Shown here one piece after another: positions 1 through 12,600 of a DNA stretch of 64,000 bases. The position numbers were made by a program, and so were the translations under genes. This stretch comes from Lepas anatifera (lineage: Eukaryota; Arthropoda; Thecostraca; Lepadidae). The stretch covers positions 1,615,001 through 1,679,000 of the forward strand of contig JAOTON010002068.1 of the NCBI GenBank assembly GCA_034440635.1. Direction: 5' to 3'. The stretch's first letter is position 1. Each line of letters starts with the position of its first letter. The notes under the pieces were generated by a model that worked only from the letters and a program-made list of their open reading frames with translations, had not been told where the DNA came from and made no database searches.

Positions 1-532
1 GAAATGCACCCAATGACCGTAACACACATCACATCCTCCCTCCCCGAACTTGCCAAAACAAATACTTTTTTAATTCAACTCTGAAATTTTTTGTTAACAC
101 CGGACATATGCATCATCTTTCCACCACTGAATAAACACGGCTACCGTAATGCCATCTGTCGTTCAGTTTTTGCACCGGTGCTTAACAGGACTGAGAATGG
201 ACGGGCGGACCGAGAGTACGATTGCCGTGGCACGTAAACAAATATGGTACCGATGATGCGAGCAGATGTCCTCAGCGGAAAATCGGTTGAAGGTCCTGCG
301 ATTATTTCACAATATAATTGAATATGCGATTTGTTGGCATTCAGAATCGCTGTGAATGGGCCTTAAAGCAGACGCCACACTGATGACCGGTATGCCAACA
401 CTGTGGACAATATTGGCGGCGTGGTTTTCCACATCGATCCAGACAAGGATCACAGCTCCACAACGGACACAATGTCCGGCAGCGAAAAGCTTTCAGAAGC
501 CCGGCAGCGCAAGTGAAAAAACTGCAGAAAGG
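1..532. other. Downstream flank of SBDS
   Basis: Contains the 3' UTR and downstream flank of SBDS on the minus strand. No AATAAA was found on the minus strand, so the poly(A) site is not defined. No other gene or repeat recognised; the short plus-strand frame at 356-571 has no recognisable similarity. Confidence 0.4.
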
Positions 533-661
533 CTACTCGATGGTGGCGTCGCCTTCTTGTGTCTCCTTTAAGCTGAGCACCTCCATCTGGCCCTTGCCCT
601 TGGTCTCGGCGCGGATGAGGTCATCTACCTCCCGGTAGTGGCCGGGGTCCAGTAGACACAC
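533..661 (-). CDS. SBDS: SBDS exon 5 (stop codon)
   Basis: The acceptor CCGGCAG|GTGTGTC is the last unit of the 30-bp minisatellite. The exon reads [34 protein letters not shown] and stops at TAG (535-533). Its length, 129 nt, and its first residue match human exon 5 exactly. Its first seven bases (GTGTGTC) are also present after the CAG in many repeat units. There is no long pyrimidine tract upstream, because the preceding 9.4 kb is repeat. Confidence 0.94.
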   Translation of the reverse strand: MCLLDPGHYREVDDLIRAETKGKGQMEVLSLKETQEGDATIE

Positions 662-3600
662 CTGCCGGACACACGCCAGACACTGACACACCTGCCGGAC
701 ACACGCCGGACACTGACACACCTGCCGGACACACGCCGGACACTGACACACCTGCCGGACACACGCCGGACACTGACACGCCTGCCGGACACACGCCGGA
801 CACTGACACACCTGCCGGACACACGCCAGACACTGACACGCCTGCCGGACACACGCCAGACACTGACACACCTGCCGGACACACGCCGGACACTGACACG
901 CCTGCCGGACACACGCCAGACACTGACACGCCTGCCGGACACACGCCAGACACTGACACACCTGCCGGACACACGCCAGACACTGACACACCTGCCGGAC
1001 ACACGCCAGACACTGACACGCCTGCCGGACACACGCCAGACACTGACACGCCTGCCGGACACACGCCGGACACTGACACACCTGCCGGACACACGCCAGA
1101 CACTGACACGCCTGCCGGACACACGCCAGACACTGACACACCTGCCGGACACACGCCAGACACTGACACGCCTGCCGGACACACGCCAGACACTGACACG
1201 CCTGCCGGACACGCCAGACACTGACACGCCTGCCGGACACACGCCAGACACTGACACGCCTGCCGGACACACGCCAGACACTGACACGCCTGCCGGACAC
1301 ACGCCAGACACTGACACGCCTGCCGGACACACGCCAGACACTGACACGCCTGCCGGACACACGCCAGACACTGACACACCTGCCGGACACACGCCAGACA
1401 CTGACACACCTGCCGGACACGCCAGACACTGACACGCCTGCCGGACACACGCCAGACACTGACACGCCTGCCGGACACACGCCAGACACTGACACACCTG
1501 CCGGACACACGCCAGACACTGACACGCCTGCCGGACACACGCCAGACACTGACACACCTGCCGGACACACGCCAGACACTGACACGCCTGCCGGACACGC
1601 CAGACACTGACACGCCTGCCGGACACACGCCAGACACTGACACACCTGCCGGACACACGCCAGACACTGACACGCCTGCCGGACACACGCCAGACACTGA
1701 CACGCCTGCCGGACACACGCCAGACACTGACACGCCTGCCGGACACACGCCGGACACTGACACGCCTGCCGGACACACGCCGGACACTGACACGCCTGCC
1801 GGACACTGACACGCCTGCCGGACACACGCCGGACACTGACACGCCTGCCGGACACACGCCGGACACTGACACGCCTGCCGGCACACGCCGGACACTGACA
1901 CGCCTGCCGGACACACGCCAGACACTGACACGCCTGCCGGACACACGCCAGACACTGACACGCCTGCCGGACACACGCCAGACACTGACACGCCTGCCGG
2001 ACACACGCCAGACACTGACACGCCGCCGGACACACGCCGGACACTGACACGCCTGCCGGACACACGCCGGACACTGACACGCCTGCCGGACACACGCCGG
2101 ACACTGACACGCCTGCCGGACACACGCCGGACACTGACACGCCTGCCGGACACACGCCGGACACTGACACGCCTGCCGGACACACGCCGGACACTGACAC
2201 GCCTGCCGGACACACGCCAGACACTGACACGCCTGCCGGACACACGCCGGACACTGACACGCCTGCCGGACACACGCCGGACACTGACACGCCTGCCGGA
2301 CACACGCCGGACACTGACACGCCTGCCGGACACACGCCGGACACTGCACGCCTGCCGGACACACGCCGGACACTGACACGCCTGCCGGACACACGCCAGA
2401 CACTGACACGCCTGCCGGACACAAGCCAGACACTGACACGCCTGCCGGACACACGCCAGACACTGACACACCTGCCGGACACACGCCAGACACTGACACA
2501 CCTGCCGGACACACGCCAGACACTGACACGCCTGCCGGACACACGCCAGACACTGACACGCCTGCCGGACACAAGCCGGACACTGACACGCCTGCCGGAC
2601 ACACGCCAGACACTGACACGCCTGCCGGACACACGCCAGACACTGACACACCTGCCGGACACACGCCAGACACTGACACGCCTGCCGGACACACGCCAGA
2701 CACTGACACACCTGCCGGACACACGCCAGACACTGACACGCCTGCCGGACACACGCCAGACACTGACACACCTGCCGGACACACGCCAGACACTGACACG
2801 CCTGCCGGACACAAGCCAGACACTGACACGCCTGCCGGACACAAGCCGGACACTGCACGCCTGCCGGCACACGCCAGACACTGACACGCCTGCCGGACAC
2901 ACGCCAGACACTGACACACCTGCCGGACACACGCCAGACACTGACACACCTGCCGGACACACGCCAGACACTGACACGCCTGCCGGACACACGCCAGACA
3001 CTGACACACCTGCCGGACACGCCAGACACTGACACGCCTGCCGGACACAAGCCAGACACTGACACGCCTGCCGGACACAAGCCGGACACTGACACGCCTG
3101 CCGGACACACGCCAGACACTGACACGCCTGCCGGACACACGCCAGACACTGACACACCTGCCGGACACACGCCAGACACTGACACACCTGCCGGACACAC
3201 GCCAGACACTGACACACCTGCCGGACACACGCCAGACACTGACACGCCTGCCGGACACACGCCGGACACTGACACACCTGCCGGACACACGCCAGACACT
3301 GACACGCCTGCCGGACACACGCCGGACACTGACACACCTGCCGGACACACGCCGGACACTGACACACCTGCCGGACACACGCCAGACACTGACACGCCTG
3401 CCGGACACACGCCGGACACTGACACACCTGCCGGACACACGCCGGACACTGACACACCTGCCGGACACACGCCAGACACTGACACACCTGCCGGACACAC
3501 GCCAGACACTGACACACCTGCCGGACACACGCCAGACACTGACACGCCTGCCGGACACAAGCCAGACACTGACACGCCTGCCGGACACAAGCCGGACACT

Positions 3601-6600
3601 GACACGCCTGCCGGACACACGCCAGACACTGACACGCCTGCCGGACACAAGCCAGACACTGACACGCCTGCCGGACACACGCCAGACACTGACACGCCTG
3701 CCGGACACTGACACACCTGCCGGACACACGCCAGACACTGACACACCTGCCGGACACACGCCAGACACTGACACGCCTGCCGGACACAAGCCGGACACTG
3801 ACACGCCTGCCGGACACACGCCAGACACTGACACACCTGCCGGACACACGCCAGACACTGACACACCTGCCGGACACACGCCAGACACTGACACGCCTGC
3901 CGGACACACGCCGGACACTGACACACCTGCCGGACACACGCCGGACACTGACACACCTGCCGGACACACGCCAGACACTGACACGCCTGCCGGACACAAG
4001 CCGGACACTGACACGCCTGCCGGACACACGCCAGACACTGACACGCCTGCCGGACACAAGCCGGACACTGACACGCCTGCCGGACACACGCCAGACACTG
4101 ACACGCCTGCCGGACACAAGCCAGACACTGACACGCCTGCCGGACACAAGCCGGACACTGACACGCCTGCCGGACACACGCCAGACACTGACACGCCTGC
4201 CGGACACACGCCAGACACTGACACACCTGCCGGACACACGCCAGACACTGACACGCCTGCCGGACACAAGCCAGACACTGACACGCCTGCCGGACACAAG
4301 CCGGACACTGACACGCCTGCCGGACACACGCCAGACACTGACACGCCTGCCGGACACAAGCCAGACACTGACACGCCTGCCGGACACACGCCAGACACTG
4401 ACACGCCTGCCGGACACTGACACACCTGCCGGACACACGCCAGACACTGACACACCTGCCGGACACACGCCAGACACTGACACGCCTGCCGGACACACGC
4501 CAGACACTGACACACCTGCCGGACACACGCCAGACACTGACACGCCTGCCGGACACAAGCCAGACACTGACACGCCTGCCGGACACAAGCCGGACACTGA
4601 CACGCCTGCCGGACACACGCCAGACACTGACACGCCTGCCGGACACAAGCCAGACACTGACACGCCTGCCGGACACACGCCAGACACTGACACGCCTGCC
4701 GGACACTGACACACCTGCCGGACACACGCCAGACACTGACACACCTGCCGGACACACGCCAGACACTGACACGCCTGCCGGACACACGCCAGACACTGAC
4801 ACACCTGCCGGACACACGCCAGACACTGACACGCCTGCCGGACACACGCCAGACACTGACACACCTGCCGGACACACGCCAGACACTGACACGCCTGCCG
4901 GACACACGCCAGACACTGACACGCCTGCCGGACACACGCCAGACACTGACACGCCTGCCGGACACACGCCAGACACTGACACACCTGCCGGACACACGCC
5001 AGACACTGACACGCCTGCCGGACACACGCCAGACACTGACACACCTGCCGGACACACGCCAGACACTGACACACCTGCCGGACACACGCCAGACACTACA
5101 CACGCCCTGCCGGACACACGCCAGACACTGACACGCCTGCCGGACACACGCCAGACACTGACACGCCTGCCGGACACACGCCAGACACTGACACGCCTGC
5201 CGGACACACGCCAGACACTGACACGCCTGCCGGACACACGCCGGACACTGACACGCCTGCCGGACACACGCCAGACACTGACACGCCTGCCGGACACAAG
5301 CCAGACACTGACACGCCTGCCGGACAACGCCAGACACTGACACGCCTGCCGGACACAAGCCAGACACTGACACGCCTGCCGGACACACGCCAGACACTGA
5401 CACGCCTGCCGGACACACGCCAGACACTGACACACCTGCCGGACACACGCCAGACACTGACACACCTGCCGGACACACGCCAGACACTGACACGCCTGCC
5501 GGACACACGCCAGACACTGACACGCCTGCCGGACACACGCCAGACACTGACACGCCTGCCGGACACACGCCAGACACTGACACGCCTGCCGGACACACGC
5601 CAGACACTGACACGCCTGCCGGACACAAGCCAGACACTGACACGCCTGCCGGACACACGCCAGACACTGACACGCCTGCCGGACACACGCCAGACACTGA
5701 CACACCTGCCGGACACACGCCAGACACTGACACGCCTGCCGGACACACGCCAGACACTGACACACCTGCCGGACACACGCCAGACACTGACACACCTGCC
5801 GGACACACGCCAGACACTGACACGCCTGCCGGACACACGCCAGACACTGACACGCCTGCCGGACACACGCCAGACACTGACACGCCTGCCGGACACACGC
5901 CAGACACTGACACGCCTGCCGGACACACGCCAGACACTGACACGCCTGCCGGACACACGCCAGACACTGACACGCCTGCCGGACACACGCCAGACACTGA
6001 CACGCCTGCCGGACACACGCCAGACACTGACACGCCTGCCGGACACACGCCAGACACTGACACGCCTGCCGGACACACGCCAGACACTGACACGCCTGCC
6101 GGACACACGCCAGACACTGACACGCCTGCCGGACACACGCCAGACACTGACACGCCTGCCGGACACACGCCAGACACTGACACGCCTGCCGGACACACGC
6201 CAGACACTGACACGCCTGCCGGACACACGCCAGACACTGACACGCCTGCCGGACACACGCCAGACACTGACACGCCTGCCGGACACACGCCAGACACTGA
6301 CACGCCTGCCGGACACACGCCAGACACTGACACGCCTGCCGGACACACGCCAGACACTGACACGCCTGCCGGACACACGCCAGACACTGACACGCCTGCC
6401 GGACACACGCCAGACACTGACACGCCTGCCGGACACACGCCAGACACTGACACGCCTGCCGGACACACGCCAGACACTGACACGCCTGCCGGACACACGC
6501 CAGACACTGACACGCCTGCCGGACACACGCCAGACACTGACACGCCTGCCGGACACACGCCAGACACTGACACGCCTGCCGGACACACGCCAGACACTGA

Positions 6601-9600
6601 CACGCCTGCCGGACACACGCCAGACACTGACACGCCTGCCGAATACACGCCAGACACTGACACGCCTGCCGGACACACGCCAGACACTGACACGCCTGCC
6701 GAATACACGCCAGACACTGACACGCCTGCCGGACACACGCCAGACACTGACACGCCTGCCGGACACACGCCAGACACTGACACGCCTGCCGGACACACGC
6801 CAGACACTGACACGCCTGCCGGACACACGCCAGACACTGACACGCCTGCCGGACACACGCCAGACACTGACACGCCTGCCGGACACACGCCAGACACTGA
6901 CACGCCTGCCGGACACACGCCAGACACTGACACGCCTGCCGGACACACGCCAGACACTGACACGCCTGCCGGACACACGCCAGACACTGACACGCCTGCC
7001 GGACACACGCCAGACACCGACACGCCTGCCGGACACACGCCAGACACTGACACGCCTGCCGGACACACGCCAGACACTGACACGCCTGCCGGACACACGC
7101 CAGACACTGACACGCCTGCCGGACACACGCCAGACACTGACACGCCTGCCGGACACACGCCAGACACTGACACGCCTGCCGAATACACGCCAGACACTGA
7201 CACGCCTGCCGGACACAAGCCAGACACTGACACGCCTGCCGGACACACGCCAGACACTGACACGCCTGCCGGACACACGCCAGACACTGACACGCCTGCC
7301 GGACACACGCCAGACACTGATACGCCTGCCGAATACACGCCAGACACTGACACGCCTGCCGAATACACGCCAGACACTGACACGCCTGCCGGACACACGC
7401 CAGACACTGACACACCTGCCGAATACACGCCAGACACTGACACACCTGCCGGACACACGCCAGACACTGACACACCTGCCGAATACACGCCAGACACTGA
7501 CACACCTGCCGGACACAAGCCAGACACTGACACGCCTGCCGGACACACGCCAGACACTGACACGCCTGCCGAATACACGCCAGACACTGACACACCTGCC
7601 GGACACACGCCAGACACTGACACGCCTGCCGGACACAAGCCAGACACTGACACGCCTGCCGGACACACGCCAGACACTGACACGCCTGCCGAACACACGC
7701 CAGACACTGACACGCCTGCCGGACACACGCCAGACACTGACACGCCTGCCGAATACACGCCAGACACTGACACACCTGCCGGACACAAGCCAGACACTGA
7801 CACGCCTGCCGGACACAAGCCAGACACTGACACGCCTGCCGGACACACGCCAGACACTGACACGCCTGCCGGACACACGCCAGACACTGACACGCCTGCC
7901 GGACACACGCCAGACACTGACACACCTGCCGGACACACGCCAGACACTGACACACCTGCCGAATACACGCCAGACACTGACACACCTGCCGGACACAAGC
8001 CAGACACTGACACGCCTGCCGGACACACGCCAGACACTGACACGCCTGCCGGACACAAGCCAGACACTGACACGCCTGCCGAATACACGCCAGACACTGA
8101 CACGCCTGCCGGACACACGCCAGACACTGACACGCCTGCCGGACACACGCCAGACACTGACACGCCTGCCGGACACAAGCCAGACACTGACACGCCTGCC
8201 GGACACACGCCAGACACTGACACGCCTGCCGGACACACGCCAGACACTGACACGCCTGCCGGACACAAGCCAGACACTGACACGCCTGCCGGACACAAGC
8301 CAGACACTGACACGCCTGCCGGACACACGCCAGACACTGACACGCCTGCCGGACACACGCCAGACACTGACACGCCTGCCGGACACAAGCCAGACACTGA
8401 CACGCCTGCCGGACACACGCCAGACACTGACACGCCTGCCGGACACACGCCAGACACTGACACGCCTGCCGGACACAAGCCAGACACTGACACGCCTGCC
8501 GGACACACGCCAGACACTGACACGCCTGCCGGACACAAGCCAGACACTGACACGCCTGCCGGACACACGCCAGACACTGACACGCCTGCCGGACACAAGC
8601 CAGACACTGACACGCCTGCCGGACACAAGCCAGACACTGACACACCTGCCGGACACACGCCAGACACTGACACGCCTGCCGGACACACGCCAGACACTGA
8701 CACGCCTGCCGGACACAAGCCAGACACTGACACGCCTGCCGGACACACGCCAGACACTGACACGCCTGCCGGACACAAGCCAGACACTGACACGCCTGCC
8801 GGACACACGCCAGACACTGACACGCCTGCCGGACACACGCCAGACACTGACACGCCTGCCGGACACACGCCAGACACTGACACGCCTGCCGGACACACGC
8901 CAGACACTGACACGCCTGCCGGACACACGCCAGACACTGACACGCCTGCCGGACACACGCCAGACACTGACACGCCTGCCGGACACAAGCCAGACACTGA
9001 CACGCCTGCCGGACACACGCCAGACACTGACACGCCTGCCGGACACACGCCAGACACTGACACGCCTGCCGGACACACGCCAGACACTGACACGCCTGCC
9101 GGACACAAGCCAGACACTGACACGCCTGCCGGACACACGCCAGACACTGACACGCCTGCCGGACACACGCCAGACACTGACACGCCTGCCGGACACACGC
9201 CAGACACTGACACGCCTGCCGGACACAAGCCAGACACTGACACGCCTGCCGAACACACGCCAGACACTGTCACGCCTGCCGGACACAAGCCAGACACTGA
9301 CACGCCTGCCGAACACACGCCAGACACTGACACGCCTGCCGGACACAAGCCAGACACTGACACGCCTGCCGGACACACGCCAGACACTGACACGCCTGCC
9401 GGACACAAGCCAGACACTGACACGCCTGCCGGACACACGCCAGACACTGACACGCCTGCCGGACACACGCCAGACACTGACACGCCTGCCGGACACACGC
9501 CAGACACTGACACGCCTGCCGGATGCACGCCAGACACTGACACGCCTGCCGGACACACGCCAGACACTGACACGCCTGCCGGACACACGCCAGACACTGA

Positions 9601-12600
9601 CACGCCTCCCGGACAGACGCCAGACACTGACACGCCTGCCGGACACACGCCAGACACTGACACGCCTGCCGGACACACGCCAGACACTGACACGCCTGCC
9701 GGACACAAGCCAGACACTGACACGCCTGCCGAACACACGCCAGACACTGACACGCCTGCCGGACACAAGCCAGACACTGACACGCCTGCCGGACACACGC
9801 CAGACACTGACACGCCTGCCGGATGCACGCCAGACACTGACACGCCTGCCGGACACACGCCGGACACTGACACGCCTGCCAGACACACGCCAGACACTGA
9901 CACGCCTGCCGGACACACGCCACACACTGACACGCCTGCCGGATGCACGCCAGACACTGACACGCCTGCCGGACACACGCCAGACACTGACACGCCTGCC
10001 GGACACACGCCAGACACTGACACGCCTCCCGGACAGACGCCAGACACTGACACGCCTGCCGGACAGACGACATCATGAAGCAGAGACCAGCAGGCAGGCA
10101 GGTGGGTGCGGCTGCAGCGCTGGCTCACCATGGTGAACTGTCCGTCGGCACACTCGTCCTGCTCCACCGCCGTGCTCATCTCCCGGATGCTGTTGCGAGC
10201 GTGCTTGCCGTGGCGGGCGGGCAGAGTCACCCGCAGTCGCATCTGTGCCCGCTCAATCGGCATCACCGCCTTCAACTGCCTGATCACCTCCAGAGCCTGC
10301 ACACCCACCAACCACCATGTCAGCTCACTGATCACCGCCTTCAACTGCCTGATCACCTCCAGAGCCTGCACACCCACCAACCACCACGTCAGCTCACTGA
10401 TCACCGCCTTCAACTGCCTGATCACCTCCAGAGCTTGCACACCCACCAACCACCACGTCATCTCACTGATCACCGCCTTCAACTGCCTGATCACCTCCAG
10501 AGCCTGCACACTTACCAACCACCACGTCAGCTCACTGATCACCGCCTTCAACTGCCCGATCACCTCCAGAGCCTGCACACCCACCAGCCAGCACGTCAGC
10601 TCACTGATCACCGCCTTCAACTGCCTGATCACCTCCAGAGCCTGCACACCCGCCAACCACCATGTCAGCTCACTGATCACCGCCTTCAACTGCCTGATCA
10701 CCTCCAGAGCCTGCACACCCACCAACCACCACGTCAGCTCACTGATCACCGCCTTCAACTGCCTGATCACCTCCAGAGCTTGCACACCCACCAACCACCA
10801 CGTCATCTCACTGATCACCGCCTTCAACTGCCTGATCACCTCCAGAGCCTGCACACCCACCAACCACCACGTCAGCTCACTGATCACCGCCTTCAACTGC
10901 CCGATCACCTCCAGAGCCTGCACACCAACCAGCCACCACGTCAGCTCACTGATCACCGCCTTCAACTGCCTGATCACCTCCAGAGCCTGACACCCACCAA
11001 CCATCACGTCAGCTCACTGATCACCGCCTTCAACTGCCTGATCACCTCCAGAGCCTGCACACCCACCAACCACCACGTCAGCTCACTGATCACCGCCTTC
11101 AACTGCCTGATCACCTCAGAGCTTGCACACCCACCAACCACCACGTCATCTCACTGATCACCGCCTTCAACTGCCTGATCACCTCCAGAGCCTGACACCC
11201 ACCAGCCACCACGTCAGCTCACTGATCACCGCCTTCAACTGCCTGATCACCTCCAGAGCCTGCACACCCACCAACCACCACGTCAGCTCACTGATCACCG
11301 CCTTCAACTGCCTGATCACCTCCAGAGCCTGCACACCCACCAACCACCACGTCAGCTCACTGATCACCGCCTTCAACTGCCTGATCACCTCCAGAGCCTG
11401 CACACCCACCAGCCACCACGTCAGCTCACTGATCACCGCCTTCAACTGCCTGATCACCTCCAGAGCCTGCACACCCACCAACCACCACGTCAGCTCACTG
11501 ATCACCGCCTTCAACTGCCTGATCACCTCCAGAGCCTGCACACCCACCAACCACCACGTCAGCTCACTGATCACCGCCTTCAACTGCCTGATCACCTCCA
11601 GAGCCTGCACACCCACCAACCACCACGTCAGCTCACTGATCACCGCCTTCAATTGCCTGATCACCTCCAGAGCCTGCACACCCACCAACCACCACGTCAG
11701 CTCACTGATCACCGCCTTCAATTGCCTGATCACCTCCAGAGCCTGCACACCCACCAACCACCACGTCAGCTCACTGATCACCGCCTTCAACTGCCTGATC
11801 ACCTCCAGAGCCTGCACACCCACCAACCACCACGTCAGCTCACTGATCACCGCCTTCAACTGCCTGATCACCTCCAGAGCCTGCACACCCACAAACCACC
11901 ACGTCAGCTCACTGATCACCGCCTTCAACTGCCTGATCACCTCCAGAGCCTGCACACCCACAAACCACTACGTCAGCTTACTGATCACCGCCTTCAACTG
12001 CCTGATCACCTTCAGAGCCTGTACACCCACCAACCACCACGTCAGCTCACTGATCACCGCCTTCAACTGCCTGATCACCTCCAGAGCCTGCACACCCACA
12101 AACCACCACGTCAGCTCACTAAAATGGCACATTTTCTGCAGCGAAAGCACGCAGTTGCGTTGTACAGAAGTACACAGATGTGTTAAAATAGAAATGTAAG
12201 AGGCCTAACTGAAATGGTCCCGGAGTTGCAGGCGGCTGCGTACCTGCATCGAGATCTGTTGCTTTACAATGTTATTTCATTGTATTTGCTTAAGAAAGCG
12301 TGCCTCAGTCATGGATTAAATCAAAATTGAAGGAATAAGCAGTTTCAAATACGACGATCAGTCTGTAAATTAACATAGAAACCAATGCTTCACGAAAAAG
12401 ATGAAGTTTTAATTCACACTTAAAATCTTTATCTATTTTTTATTAACACGTATTAAGTCTTAGTGTAAAAGTCCTGTCTCTTTACCTTCTAACCAAACAA
12501 GAAGCAACTCTCCACCCACACCGTCACCCACCTTTTCCCAACAGAAAGAAAAGACGAGAAACGCTTTTCTCGTCGTTTTTTTAAAGAAAAATACGAGGCC

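Noticed and set aside
662..10069. CRISPR-like array
   Set aside because: Direct abutting 30-bp units with no unique spacers, in a eukaryotic intron.
533..11007. Giant minus-strand proteins of 1500-3460 residues made of 10-residue repeats
   Set aside because: All three minus frames are open because a 30-bp unit lacking stops repeats; indels move the frame many times, and the real coding content is only SBDS exons 4 and 5 at the edges.
10075..12199. Plus-strand His/Pro/Leu-rich repeat proteins
   Set aside because: Antisense shadow of the 69-bp array derived from SBDS exon 4.
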